From Burkholderia ambifaria (GTDB taxonomy: Bacteria; Pseudomonadota; Gammaproteobacteria; Burkholderiales; Burkholderiaceae), in NCBI RefSeq assembly GCF_001443045.1, contig NZ_LKPJ01000016.1, forward strand, positions 1 to 64,000: 64,000 nt of DNA. The letters are read 5' to 3'. The position numbers and the translations under genes were made by a program. Of this stretch, positions 51,068-60,179 are shown piece after piece. The first letter of the stretch is position 1; the number at the start of each line of letters is the position of its first letter. Below the pieces are notes generated by a model. The model was not told the DNA's origin. It saw only the letters and a program-made list of their open reading frames with translations, and did not search any database.

Positions 51068-51267
51068 CGTCGATGTAGCAGGGCCGGCGTCTCGCCGGAA
51101 CGCCGGGGCAATTCAGCGTGGAGACCACGGAGCGAACCGGAGTTAATTATCTGGATTCCTTATCGTCATGCTCTGCGCGGACCGAGCCGGCGACCTGAAC
51201 CAGAAGTTTGCGGTCCGGCCGGCCCGGCAGTAACCGGACCGACCACTGTCCATACCAGGAGGCGCGG

Positions 51268-52584
51268 TTGCAACCGCCGAACATGATGATTCTTCCGAGT
51301 GATATGACGGTCATGACACACGGGATCGAGAACGTTGCCGTTCCCGATTCGAAGGCGCTCAAAGCCAGATTGCGCAGGACCGAACGTGCGGGTCAGATCA
51401 AGGCGATGCTGCTGATGTTTCCGCTGCTCGCCTTCCTGCTGGTGACGTTCCTCGTCCCCATCGGCAGCCTGCTGCTGAAAAGCCTGCGCGACCCGACGGT
51501 GTCGCAGGAACTGCCGCATACCGCGGCCATGCTGCGCGAATGGGAACCGAAGGCCGGCAAGCTGCCGGACGAGCAGCTGTATGCGACGTTCGGGAAGGAA
51601 CTGGTCGCGAGCCGGGCCGGCGAAGGGCTCAGCCGCATCGCGTCCCGCCTGAACTACGACGAGACCGGGATGCGCGGCCTGCTGATGAAAACCGCCCGGC
51701 ATCTGGCCGACGGTACGGGTGAGGCGGGCGAGACGGGTGGCGCATGGCGCGCGCGGATGGCGGCGATCGACCCTCGCTGGGATGAGCTTCGCACGTGGTC
51801 GACCATCAAGTACGCGGCGTCGCCCTGGACCTTCGGCTATTACCTGAAGGCCCTCGACTTCAAGCGCGACGAAACGGGCGAGATCGTCCGTCAGTCGCCG
51901 GGCGAGCGGCTGTATATCGGCGTCTTTCTGCGCACGGCCTGGGTCAGTATCGCGGTGAGCCTGCTGTGTTTGCTGTTCGGCTATCCGGTCGCCTACTTCC
52001 TGGCCAACATTCCGGCGCGATACAGCAACGTCCTCATGATCATGGTGCTGTTGCCGTTCTGGACGTCGATCCTCGTGCGCACGACCGCATGGGTCGTCGT
52101 GCTGCAGACCAACGGTGTCCTCAACGACTGGTTGATCCGGCTCGGCCTCACCGATTCGGCGCTGCCGCTGATCTACAACCGCTTCGGCGTGCTGGTCGCG
52201 ATGACGCACATCCTGCTGCCATACGCGATCCTGTCGCTCTACAGCGTGATGAAGGGCGTGCCGAACCTGTACATGAAGGCGGCGCGCTCGCTCGGCGCCG
52301 GCCCGATCCGCTCGTTCTTCCAGGTGTATTTCCCGCAGACGCTGCCCGGCGTCGGCGCGGCCGGCATGCTGACCTTCATCCTCGCGGTCGGCTACTACAT
52401 CACGCCCGCGATCGTCGGCGGCCCCGAAGACCAGCTCGCGAGCTACTACATCGCGAACCATGTGAATTCGACGTTGAACTGGGGGCTCGCCAGTGCGTTG
52501 GCCACGATTCTGCTGGCAGGCGTGCTGATCGTGTACGGGATGTTCGTTCGACTGACCGGCGGTGCCGGCGTGAAGCTGGGGTGA
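51268..52584 (+). CDS. ABC transporter permease (PotB type), TTG start
   Basis: 438 residues, with about six membrane helices and a large periplasmic loop (about residues 65-235) between the first and second helix, longer than in typical PotB. The EAA-type cytoplasmic loop reads ARSLGAGPIRSFFQVYFPQT near residue 355-374. TTG 51268 is preferred because AGGAGG lies five bases upstream; ATG codons at 51283, 51304 and 51313 have no comparable site. A hairpin CGGTCCGG/CCGGACCG at 51211-51241 lies just before the ribosome site. The gene lies 200 bases after the ATPase gene and four bases before the second permease. Confidence 0.85.
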   Translation: MQPPNMMILPSDMTVMTHGIENVAVPDSKALKARLRRTERAGQIKAMLLMFPLLAFLLVTFLVPIGSLLLKSLRDPTVSQELPHTAAMLREWEPKAGKLPDEQLYATFGKELVASRAGEGLSRIASRLNYDETGMRGLLMKTARHLADGTGEAGETGGAWRARMAAIDPRWDELRTWSTIKYAASPWTFGYYLKALDFKRDETGEIVRQSPGERLYIGVFLRTAWVSIAVSLLCLLFGYPVAYFLANIPARYSNVLMIMVLLPFWTSILVRTTAWVVVLQTNGVLNDWLIRLGLTDSALPLIYNRFGVLVAMTHILLPYAILSLYSVMKGVPNLYMKAARSLGAGPIRSFFQVYFPQTLPGVGAAGMLTFILAVGYYITPAIVGGPEDQLASYYIANHVNSTLNWGLASALATILLAGVLIVYGMFVRLTGGAGVKLG

Positions 52585-52588
52585 AGCC

Positions 52589-53419
52589 ATGTTCAATTTT
52601 CCTGCCTACGTGACGATCTGGGGCCGCGCGGGACGCTACGCGCACGTCGCGATCTCGCTGCTCGTGCTGCTGTTCCTGGTGCTCCCGGTGCTGGTCGTGA
52701 TGCCGCTGTCGTTCAATTCGCAGCCGTACTTCACGTATCCGATGCCCGGCTTCAGCTTCCGCTGGTACGCGGAGTTCTTCGACAGTGCCGAATGGATGTT
52801 CGCGCTTCGCAACACGCTGATCGTCGGCGTCGGCTCGACGCTGCTCGCGAGCCTGCTGGGCGTGCTGGCGTCGCTCGGCCTCATGCATCCGCGACTGAAG
52901 GGCAAGTCGTTCATCACCGGCGTGCTGGTCTCGCCGATGATCGTGCCGGTCATCATCACCGCGGTCGGCGTGTACTTCGCGTTCAGCCCGCTCGGACTGA
53001 CCAGCAGCCTGCTGGGCCTGACGTTCGCGCACGCGGCGCTCGGCGTGCCGTTCGTCGTCGTGACGGTGACCGCCACGCTGGCGGGCTTCAACGAGACCCT
53101 GACGCGCGCCGGACGCAGCCTGGGCGCATCGCCGATGCGCGTGTTCTGGCAGGTCAAGCTGCCGATCATCGCACCGGGCGTCGTGTCGGGCGCGCTGTTC
53201 GCGTTCGCGACGTCGTTCGACGAGATCGTCGTCGCGCTGTTCCTGACGGGCCCGGACCAGCGGACCATCCCGCGGCAGATGTGGGCCGGCATCCGCGAGC
53301 AGCTGAGCCCGACCATCCTCGCCGTTGCAACCGTGCTCGTGGTCGTATCGACCCTGCTGCTCGTCACGCTCGAGTGGCTGCGGCGCCGCACCGAACGGCT
53401 GCGCGGGCAGGCCGGTTGA
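52589..53419 (+). CDS. ABC transporter permease (PotC type)
   Basis: 276 residues and six membrane helices. The EAA motif GRSLGASPMRVFWQVKLPII (about 173-192) contacts the ATPase. It forms the second half of the channel with the PotB-type permease. ATG 52589 lies four bases after the upstream stop, so translation is coupled. putA begins 65 bases downstream on the same strand, consistent with one long transcript for import and proline oxidation. The family assignment is secure; the substrate is not. Confidence 0.9.
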   Translation: MFNFPAYVTIWGRAGRYAHVAISLLVLLFLVLPVLVVMPLSFNSQPYFTYPMPGFSFRWYAEFFDSAEWMFALRNTLIVGVGSTLLASLLGVLASLGLMHPRLKGKSFITGVLVSPMIVPVIITAVGVYFAFSPLGLTSSLLGLTFAHAALGVPFVVVTVTATLAGFNETLTRAGRSLGASPMRVFWQVKLPIIAPGVVSGALFAFATSFDEIVVALFLTGPDQRTIPRQMWAGIREQLSPTILAVATVLVVVSTLLLVTLEWLRRRTERLRGQAG

Positions 53420-53484
53420 GTATCGCGTGTTTCGACGCAAGCGAAACACGACACATAGTCGAAGCAATCAGTGGGTCTATCAAA

Positions 53485-56400
53485 ATGCTGACGGAATTCA
53501 AACCAATGCAAACGGTATCGACGGATTTGAGCGCGCTGCGCCGGAGAATCGTCGACGCTTCCTCGCTGGACGAGCAGGTCGTCGTGCAGGCGCTGATGCA
53601 GGAAGCCAGAATGGATGGCCCGACGCTCGCGAAGGCGCAGGCGCTCGCGGGCAAGCTGGCGCAGGGCGTTCGCGATGCGCGCATCGACGCGGGCGGCGTC
53701 GATCTGCTCACGCAGGAATTCTCGCTGGACAGCCGCGAGGGGATCGCGCTGATGTGTCTCGCCGAAGCGATGCTGCGTATTCCGGATACGGAAACACGCA
53801 ACCAGCTGATTCGCGACAAGATCGTCGATGCGGACTGGCGCGCGCATCTCGGCAAATCGCCGTCGTTCTTTGTCAATGCGACCGCGTGGGGCCTGCTGAT
53901 TACCGGCAAGCTGCTGAAGAAGCCGGACGATGCCGCGTTGACCGAGGCGCTGATGAGCGTGCTCAGAAAGGGCGGCGAGACCGTGGTGCGCGCGGGGGTG
54001 GCCTACGCGATGCGGATGCTCGGCAAGCAGTTCGTCACCGGGCAGACGATCGAGGAGGCCATCGGGGTCGCGAAAAGCCACGAAGCCGGCGGGTATCGCT
54101 ATACGTACGACATGCTCGGCGAAGCCGCGCTGACCGACGAGGATGCGCTCGCGTATTTCAATTCGTACAAGCATGCGATCGAAGCGATCGGCAAGGACGC
54201 CGGCGGGCAGGGGCCGATCGAAGGCCCGGGTGTCTCGGTGAAGATCTCGGGCCTGCACGCACGCTATGAACTGCCGCAGCGCGAGCGGGTCATCGCGGAG
54301 CTGTATCCGCGGCTGCTGCAACTGGCGGAACTCGCCAAGCGTTACCAGATCGGCTTCCACCTCGACCAGGAAGAGTCGGCGCGCTTCGACCTGACGCTCG
54401 AGATGCTCGAGCGGCTTTGCCGCGAACCGAGCCTGCGCGGGTGGAACGGCATCGGCATTTCGCTCCAGGCGTACCAGAAGCGCGGGCGCGCCGTGGCCGA
54501 CTGGATCATCGCGCTCGCTCGCGCGACCGGCCGGCGCATCAACATCCGCCTCGTGAAGGGCGCGTACTGGGATACCGAGATCAAGCTCGCGCAGGATGCG
54601 GGGGCGGCCGGGTACCCGGTGTTCACGCGCAAGGTGCATTCCGACGTCAGCTATATTGCCTGCGCGAAGGCGCTGCTGGCCGCGCCCGATGCGATCTTCC
54701 CGCAGTTCGCGACGCACAACGCGTTCTCGCTCGCCGCGGCGTTCACGCTGGGCGGGAACCAGGAATTCGAGTTCCAGTGCCTGCACGGGATGGGCGAAAC
54801 CGTCTACGACCAGGTCGTCGGCAAGTCGAAACTCGGCCGTGCATGCCGCATCTACGCGCCGGTCGGGCCGCACGCGACGCTGCTGGCCTATCTGGTCCGG
54901 CGCCTGCTCGAGAACGGTGCGAACTCGTCGTTCGTGAACCAGATCGTCGACGAGGCGGTCAGCATCGACGACATCGTCGAGGATCCGGTCGCGCGCGCGG
55001 CGCGCACCGGTGGCCGCCCGCATGCCGGCATCGTCGCGCCGACGGGCGTGCTGCCGGGGCGCGTCAACGCCGCCGCGCTGAGTTTCAGCCAGTCGGCGGA
55101 GTTCGATGCGGCCATTGCGGAACTGCGCGCGAATCGGCTGAGCGCACAGTCCATCGTCGCCGGCGTATCGGACATCCATTCCGATGCGACCGCGCTGGTG
55201 TTCGGTGCGAGCGATTCGTCGGAAGTCATCGGCAGCGTGACCGCATGCCGGCCGGACGCAGTCATAGTGGCACTCGCTGCCGGCGTGCATGCGGCGGCCG
55301 CGTGGCGTCAGCAGTCCGTGGCCGATCGCGCCGCGTGCCTTGATTCGGTAGCCGAACGAATCGAGCAGAGCGCGTGCCGGCTCGGTGCGCTGCTGGTGCT
55401 GGAAAGTGGTGCAACCCTGGCGGAAGCGGCCGACGAGATTCGCAAGTCCGTGAACCTTTGCCGTCTGTACGCCTATCAGCTGAGAACGGACAGCCGTCTC
55501 GAAGCGGCGGAACCGCTCGGTACGGTCGTGAGCATCACGCCGTCGGCTTCGCCGCTGGCAACCGCGGTCGGTCAGATCGCCGCCGCGCTCGCGGCCGGCA
55601 ATACCGTGATCGCCAAGCCGTCGTCATCGGGCGGTTCGCTGGTCGCCCATGCGGCAGTCCGCCTGTTCCTCGAGGCCGGTATGCCCGACGGCGTCGTCCA
55701 GCTTCTGCTGGGCTCGGGACAGGAAGTCGGACGCGCGCTCGTCGCCGACCGTCGCGTTGCGGCCGTTCTTTTCACGGGCACGTCGCGTGTGGAAAAGGCG
55801 ATCGCGTTGCAGCTCGCACAGGCGTCGAGCGCCGCGAAGCTCGTCACGATCGTCGGCAGCGTGAACGCGCTGGTCGTGGACAGCTCGGCGTTGCCCGAAC
55901 AGGTCATCTCCGACGCGATGGTGTCGGCTTTCAAGCATGCCGGGCAACTCGCGTCGTCGCTGCGCATCCTGTGCCTGCAGGACTCCACGGCCGAGATCGT
56001 GCTGCGGATGCTCACGGGGATGCTGAGCGAGCGGCGCATCGGCGATCCGCTGGATTCGGCGACGGACATCGGGCCGGTGGCGACACGCAAGCTTCGCGAC
56101 CAGCTGGATGGCCACCTCGCACAGATGGCGCGCCGCGGATTCAAGGTGATCCGTGCCCGTGTATCGGGCGACTGCGCGAAAGGCCAGTTCGTCGCGCCGG
56201 CCATCGTCGACCTGGGCACGCTCGACGCGTTGTCGGGCGTCGATCTCGCGATCGCCGGCCCCGTGCTGCACGTCGTCCGGTGGAAGACGGGCGAAATGGA
56301 CCGGCTGATGGACCGCCTGAACGCAATCGGGTGCGGCGTGGTCGGGTTGCATACCCGCATCAACGAGGCTGCCGGCATGCTGCTGTCGCGTTCGACCGCC

Positions 56401-57249
56401 AACAGCGTATGCGTCAATCGCGCGATGCACAGCGCGTTTGTCGGCATGCAGCCGTTCGGCGGCGTGGGTGCGTCGGGGACGGGACCGATGATGGGCGGTC
56501 CGCTGACGCTGCTTGCGCTTACCCGGCAGATTCCCAATGCGTATGCGGGCGCGAACGGTCCGTTCGCGCCGTCTTCCCGGCTGAACAGCGAGAAGTTCTA
56601 CGAGTTTCCGATGCAGACCGGCGACGGCCGCTTCGTGGCGCGGCAGGCCGCACTTCAGCAAGCGAAACAGGCGAGCCGCGCTCGGGTCGATGCGCTGTTC
56701 TCGCTGGCATCGGAACGGCGCCTGGCAGCGGCCGACGTCATCGCGAATGCGAGCACGAGGCTTTCCCGCCTGATTGTCGACACGCTTCCGGTCGGCCTGC
56801 CTGCCCTGACGGGCGAAGAGAACACGACGGAGGTGCTCGCCCGCGGTCAGATCCTTTGCGCGGGTGCATCGATGAGCAGCGTGATCGCGCAGGCCGTCGC
56901 GGCGACGGCATTCGGTAACGAAGTGATCCTGCTGAAGTCGCCGATGGCGGGTGACGTGGCCGCGCGTCTCGCCGGATATTGCCGGATCGTCGACACGGAC
57001 GACGTGCAGCGTGTCGTTCGCGGCGACATCGCGGGCGTTCGCCCGGCGGTCGTGCTGGTCGACGGCGACGACGCGCAGGTGGCGTCGATTCGTACCGCCG
57101 CGGCGGATGCCGGCGCCGTCGTGCTCGCGCCGGACGTTCACGGCATGTACGACTGGACCCGCCTCGTTCGCGAACGCGTGACGACGGTCAACGCGAGCGC
57201 TGCCGGTGGAAACACGCAGCTCATGGTGTTGAGCGAGGATTTCGCGTAG
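53485..57249 (+). CDS. putA: Bifunctional PutA-type protein with intact proline dehydrogenase and inactivated aldehyde dehydrogenase domain
   Basis: 1254 residues. It has no N-terminal ribbon-helix-helix domain, so it is not an autorepressor. Proline dehydrogenase motifs are intact: GYRYTYDMLGEAALT (about 202) and RLVKGAYWDTEIKLA (about 353), for FAD and substrate binding. The aldehyde dehydrogenase part keeps its shape (NALVVDSSALPEQV, FTGTSRVEKAIA) but the catalytic Cys of AGQRCSALR is Ala823 (AGQLASSLR) and the Glu of AETGGQNA is Ile789 (TIVGSVNA). A further ALDH-like C-terminal domain follows. Proline should thus be oxidised only to P5C here, with PruA (48154) finishing. ATG 53485 lacks a strong ribosome site; ATG 53506 is an alternative. 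Confidence 0.9.
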   Translation: MLTEFKPMQTVSTDLSALRRRIVDASSLDEQVVVQALMQEARMDGPTLAKAQALAGKLAQGVRDARIDAGGVDLLTQEFSLDSREGIALMCLAEAMLRIPDTETRNQLIRDKIVDADWRAHLGKSPSFFVNATAWGLLITGKLLKKPDDAALTEALMSVLRKGGETVVRAGVAYAMRMLGKQFVTGQTIEEAIGVAKSHEAGGYRYTYDMLGEAALTDEDALAYFNSYKHAIEAIGKDAGGQGPIEGPGVSVKISGLHARYELPQRERVIAELYPRLLQLAELAKRYQIGFHLDQEESARFDLTLEMLERLCREPSLRGWNGIGISLQAYQKRGRAVADWIIALARATGRRINIRLVKGAYWDTEIKLAQDAGAAGYPVFTRKVHSDVSYIACAKALLAAPDAIFPQFATHNAFSLAAAFTLGGNQEFEFQCLHGMGETVYDQVVGKSKLGRACRIYAPVGPHATLLAYLVRRLLENGANSSFVNQIVDEAVSIDDIVEDPVARAARTGGRPHAGIVAPTGVLPGRVNAAALSFSQSAEFDAAIAELRANRLSAQSIVAGVSDIHSDATALVFGASDSSEVIGSVTACRPDAVIVALAAGVHAAAAWRQQSVADRAACLDSVAERIEQSACRLGALLVLESGATLAEAADEIRKSVNLCRLYAYQLRTDSRLEAAEPLGTVVSITPSASPLATAVGQIAAALAAGNTVIAKPSSSGGSLVAHAAVRLFLEAGMPDGVVQLLLGSGQEVGRALVADRRVAAVLFTGTSRVEKAIALQLAQASSAAKLVTIVGSVNALVVDSSALPEQVISDAMVSAFKHAGQLASSLRILCLQDSTAEIVLRMLTGMLSERRIGDPLDSATDIGPVATRKLRDQLDGHLAQMARRGFKVIRARVSGDCAKGQFVAPAIVDLGTLDALSGVDLAIAGPVLHVVRWKTGEMDRLMDRLNAIGCGVVGLHTRINEAAGMLLSRSTANSVCVNRAMHSAFVGMQPFGGVGASGTGPMMGGPLTLLALTRQIPNAYAGANGPFAPSSRLNSEKFYEFPMQTGDGRFVARQAALQQAKQASRARVDALFSLASERRLAAADVIANASTRLSRLIVDTLPVGLPALTGEENTTEVLARGQILCAGASMSSVIAQAVAATAFGNEVILLKSPMAGDVAARLAGYCRIVDTDDVQRVVRGDIAGVRPAVVLVDGDDAQVASIRTAAADAGAVVLAPDVHGMYDWTRLVRERVTTVNASAAGGNTQLMVLSEDFA

Positions 57250-57557
57250 CCGATCGCTTCTCACCTTCATTCGGCGTTCGGGCAACGCCGATTTCCCGTC
57301 AGCCGTTCGACGTGTCCAGCCGGAAGTCGATCGAGCGCGAGGCGGACGGCGCGACGGGATTCGAACGGATCCCGTCGCGTCGTTGCTTGGCCGCGTGCCG
57401 AAGTGGCGCTGGCCGTTGTCGCTGCGACGCATGCGGAACCGCACCGGCGACCGGGCCTGGCGTCCGGCTTGTCCGGCTCGTTCGACCGGCCACGCGCGAC
57501 CGGGCGCCCAGAAGCAGTCCATCCATCCCGGCCTCATTCCTCCATGGAGATTCCATC
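57250..57557. other. 308-bp gap between putA and the hutG-like gene
   Basis: Open frames here have no recognisable family or codon bias. It probably carries a promoter or simply spacer for the downstream gene. No hairpin or operator was recognised. Confidence 0.35.
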
Positions 57558-58361
57558 TTGACCGACGCCGTATTCCACTTTCATCAGGGGGAATTGCCGC
57601 TCCTGATCTCGATCCCGCATCTCGGCACCGACATCCCGCCGCAGGTCCGAAGTCAATTGACCGACGTGGCGGCACACGTCGCGGATACCGACTGGCATCT
57701 CGACCGGCTCTATGCGTTCGCAAAGAATGCGGGAGCGTCGATACTGGCGGCGCGCGTGTCGCGCTACGTGATCGACCTGAACCGGCCGGCCAGCGGTGAA
57801 AGCCTGTATCCGGGACAGACGACGACCGGGCTGTGCCCGACCGAGACGTTTCGCGGCGAGCCGCTCTATGCGAGCGGTGCCGCGCCCGACGCGGCCGAAA
57901 TCGCGCGGCGCCTGGATGCGTACTGGCAGCCGTATCACGCGCGGCTGCGCGCCGAGCTCGCGCGCCTGAAGGCGGCGCACGGCGCGGTGTTGCTATGGGA
58001 GGCGCACTCGATCGCGAGCGTGCTGCCGCGGCTGTTCGACGGCAAGCTGCCGGACCTCAACCTGGGCACGAACTCGGGCGCGAGTTGCGATGCGCGCATT
58101 CTCGACGCGGTGACCGGCACGCTCGATCGCCAGCCGTTCACCTGGGTGGCGAACGGGCGTTTCAAGGGCGGATACATCACGCGCGAATATGGCCGGCCGG
58201 CTGACGGCGTTCACGCGATCCAGCTCGAGATGTGCCAGTCGACCTACATGGACGAGACGCCGCCGTTCGACTATCGGGTGGACCGCGCCGATCGGGTCGG
58301 GCCGGTTGTGGCGCGCATGATGCGCGCGGCGGTCGATGCATTGCGGAGCGTCGATCGTTGA
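57558..58361 (+). CDS. hutG: N-formylglutamate amidohydrolase (HutG-type), TTG start
   Basis: 267 residues, PF05013 fold. Conserved elements are present: His21 (ISIPHLGTDIP), the AADTDWHLDRL-like motif (VADTDWHLDRL, 41-51), VIDLNRPAS, GLCPTETFRG, WEAHSIAS (about 147-154) and LNLGTNSGASCD. In histidine utilisation the enzyme releases formate from N-formylglutamate to give glutamate. No other hut genes except a hutD-like gene are near, so here it may act on another N-formyl or amide compound, or salvage glutamate beside PutA/PruA. TTG 57558 has GGAG eight bases upstream. The inactive-looking paralogue is at 43800. Confidence 0.88.
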   Translation: MTDAVFHFHQGELPLLISIPHLGTDIPPQVRSQLTDVAAHVADTDWHLDRLYAFAKNAGASILAARVSRYVIDLNRPASGESLYPGQTTTGLCPTETFRGEPLYASGAAPDAAEIARRLDAYWQPYHARLRAELARLKAAHGAVLLWEAHSIASVLPRLFDGKLPDLNLGTNSGASCDARILDAVTGTLDRQPFTWVANGRFKGGYITREYGRPADGVHAIQLEMCQSTYMDETPPFDYRVDRADRVGPVVARMMRAAVDALRSVDR

Positions 58362-58406
58362 GTGATGCCGCTCGCGGGGCACGTGCCGCCGCGTGCCTGC
58401 AAGCCC

Positions 58407-58442
58407 AAAAAAACCGCCATCACGGAGATCCGGTGATGGCGG
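58407..58442 (-). terminator. Rho-independent terminator of the etf operon
   Basis: On the minus strand a perfect 10-bp stem (CCGCCATCAC / GTGATGGCGG) with a nine-base loop is followed by seven T residues. It lies 44 bases past the etfA stop codon. It may also slow plus-strand transcripts of the hutG-like gene. Confidence 0.9.
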
Positions 58443-58486
58443 CAAACGCGGGAGCCGGCCCGGCTACCCGCGTGTCGAAGCAGTGC

Positions 58487-59416
58487 TCAGAGCCCGTTCG
58501 TCAATTGCGGGACGATATCGAACAGATCGCCGACGAGACCGTAGTCGGCCACGCCGAAGATCGGCGCATCCGCGTCCTTGTTGACGGCCACGATGATCTT
58601 CGAATCCTTCATGCCGGCCAGATGCTGGATCGCACCCGAAATCCCGATCGCGACATACAGCTCCGGCGCGACGATCTTGCCGGTCTGGCCGACCTGCCAG
58701 TCGTTCGGCGCGTAGCCGGAATCGACCGCCGCGCGCGATGCGCCAACCGCCGCGCCGAGCTTTTCCGCGAGCGGGTCGAGCAGCGCGAAGTTCTCCGCAC
58801 TGCCGAGGCCGCGGCCGCCGGCGACGACGACGCGCGCGGCCGTCAGTTCCGGCCGGTCGCTGCTCGCCACTTCGCGGCGCACGAAGGTTGACAACCCGGT
58901 ATCCGCGACCGCGGGCGCGGTTTCGATCGGCGCGCTGCCGCCGTGCGCCGGTGCCGCATCGAACGCGGTGGTGCGAATGGTCGCGACCTTCACCGGGTCC
59001 AGCGACTGCACGGTGGCGATCGCGTTGCCCGCATAGATCGGGCGCTGGAACGTGTCCGCGGAATCGATCGCGATCACGTCGGAAATCTGCGCGGCGTCGA
59101 GCTTGGCCGCGACGCGCGGCGCGACGTTCTTGCCCGCGGCGGTGGCGGGGAACAGGATGTGCGTGTAGTCGCCCGCGAGCGCCAGCACCTGCGCGGCCGC
59201 GTTTTCCGCGAGCGCGTCGGCGAAATGCGGCGCGTCGACGTGGATGACCTTGTCGACGCCCGCGACCTGGCTCGCCGCTTGCGCGACCGGCTGCGCGGCG
59301 TGGCCGGCGACGAGCACGTGAACGCCGTTCGACAGCGCGCGGGCCGCGGCGATGGTATGGAGTGTCGCGCTCTTCAGTTGAGCATTGTCGTGTTCGGCAA
59401 TAACAAGCGTCGTCAT
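58487..59416 (-). CDS. etfA: Electron transfer flavoprotein subunit alpha
   Basis: 309 residues. The C-terminal FAD domain has the signature ARVVVAGGRGLGSAENF (about 195-211) and GQTGKIVAPELYVAIGISGA (about 246-265). The N-terminal domain pairs with EtfB. The heterodimer takes electrons from flavin dehydrogenases and passes them to the quinone pool. It starts directly at the base after etfB stops, on the same strand, within the operon flavoprotein-hutD-etfB-etfA. That operon includes a sarcosine-oxidase-like flavoprotein, so this Etf is probably dedicated to N-demethylation. Confidence 0.92.
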   Translation of the reverse strand: MTTLVIAEHDNAQLKSATLHTIAAARALSNGVHVLVAGHAAQPVAQAASQVAGVDKVIHVDAPHFADALAENAAAQVLALAGDYTHILFPATAAGKNVAPRVAAKLDAAQISDVIAIDSADTFQRPIYAGNAIATVQSLDPVKVATIRTTAFDAAPAHGGSAPIETAPAVADTGLSTFVRREVASSDRPELTAARVVVAGGRGLGSAENFALLDPLAEKLGAAVGASRAAVDSGYAPNDWQVGQTGKIVAPELYVAIGISGAIQHLAGMKDSKIIVAVNKDADAPIFGVADYGLVGDLFDIVPQLTNGL

Positions 59417-60166
59417 TCAAATCACCTTGGCTTCGGATTTCAGTTTCTCGATCAGCGTCGCAACGTCGGGCACGCGCACGCCGGCCTTGCGAACGGGCGG
59501 CTCGACGACCTTCAGCGTCTTCAGCCGCGGCGACGGATCGACGCCGAGGGCGGCCGGCGTGACGGTGTCGAGCGGCTTCTTCTTCGCTTTCATGATGCTG
59601 GGGAGCGTGACGTAGCGCGGCTCGTTCAGTCGCAGGTCGGTCGTCACGATGGCCGGGAGTTTCAGCGAGATCACTTCGAGGCCGCCGTCGACCTCGCGCG
59701 TCACCGTCGCGACGCCGTCGCCGATCTCGATGTGGCTGGCGAACGTCGCCTGCGGCCAGTCGAGCAGGGCGGCCAGCAACTGGCCGGTCTGCCCGGCGTC
59801 GTCGTCGATCGCCTGCTTGCCGAGGATGACGAGCTGCGGCTGCTCGTTGTCGATCACGGCCTTCAGCAGTTTCGCGACGGCCAGCGGCTGGAGTTCCGCG
59901 TCCGTCTCGACGAGCACGCCGCGATCGGCGCCGATCGCGAGCGCCGTGCGCAGCGTTTCCTGCGACTGTGCGACGCCGCACGACACGGCGACGACCTCGG
60001 TCGCGTGGCCGGCTTCCTTCAGCCGCGTGGCGGCCTCCACGGCGATTTCGTCGAACGGGTTCATCGACATCTTGACGTTGCCGATTTCCACGCCCGTATG
60101 GTCGGACTTCACGCGCACCTTGACGTTGTAGTCCACCACGCGTTTCACGGCTGCAATAACTTTCAT
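59417..60166 (-). CDS. etfB: Electron transfer flavoprotein subunit beta
   Basis: 249 residues, the usual EtfB length. The N-terminus MKVIAAVKRVVDYNVKVRVK and the AMP-binding motif region (VEVVAVSCG, then GQTGQLLAALLDWPQATFAS) are characteristic. ATG 60166 is chosen over an in-frame GTG nine bases upstream because AAAGG sits at a normal distance from the ATG. It follows the HutD-like gene by 13 bases and is directly joined to etfA. The dimer would receive electrons from the flavoprotein encoded at 60799, as in dimethylglycine and N-methylproline dehydrogenase systems. Confidence 0.92.
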   Translation of the reverse strand: MKVIAAVKRVVDYNVKVRVKSDHTGVEIGNVKMSMNPFDEIAVEAATRLKEAGHATEVVAVSCGVAQSQETLRTALAIGADRGVLVETDAELQPLAVAKLLKAVIDNEQPQLVILGKQAIDDDAGQTGQLLAALLDWPQATFASHIEIGDGVATVTREVDGGLEVISLKLPAIVTTDLRLNEPRYVTLPSIMKAKKKPLDTVTPAALGVDPSPRLKTLKVVEPPVRKAGVRVPDVATLIEKLKSEAKVI

Positions 60167-60179
60167 TTCACACACCTTT

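Noticed and set aside
58464..59981. 500-codon open frame overlapping etfA and etfB on the same strand in another frame
   Set aside because: Arg/Ala-rich composition typical of a shadow frame in high-GC DNA; etfA and etfB are unmistakable in the other frame.
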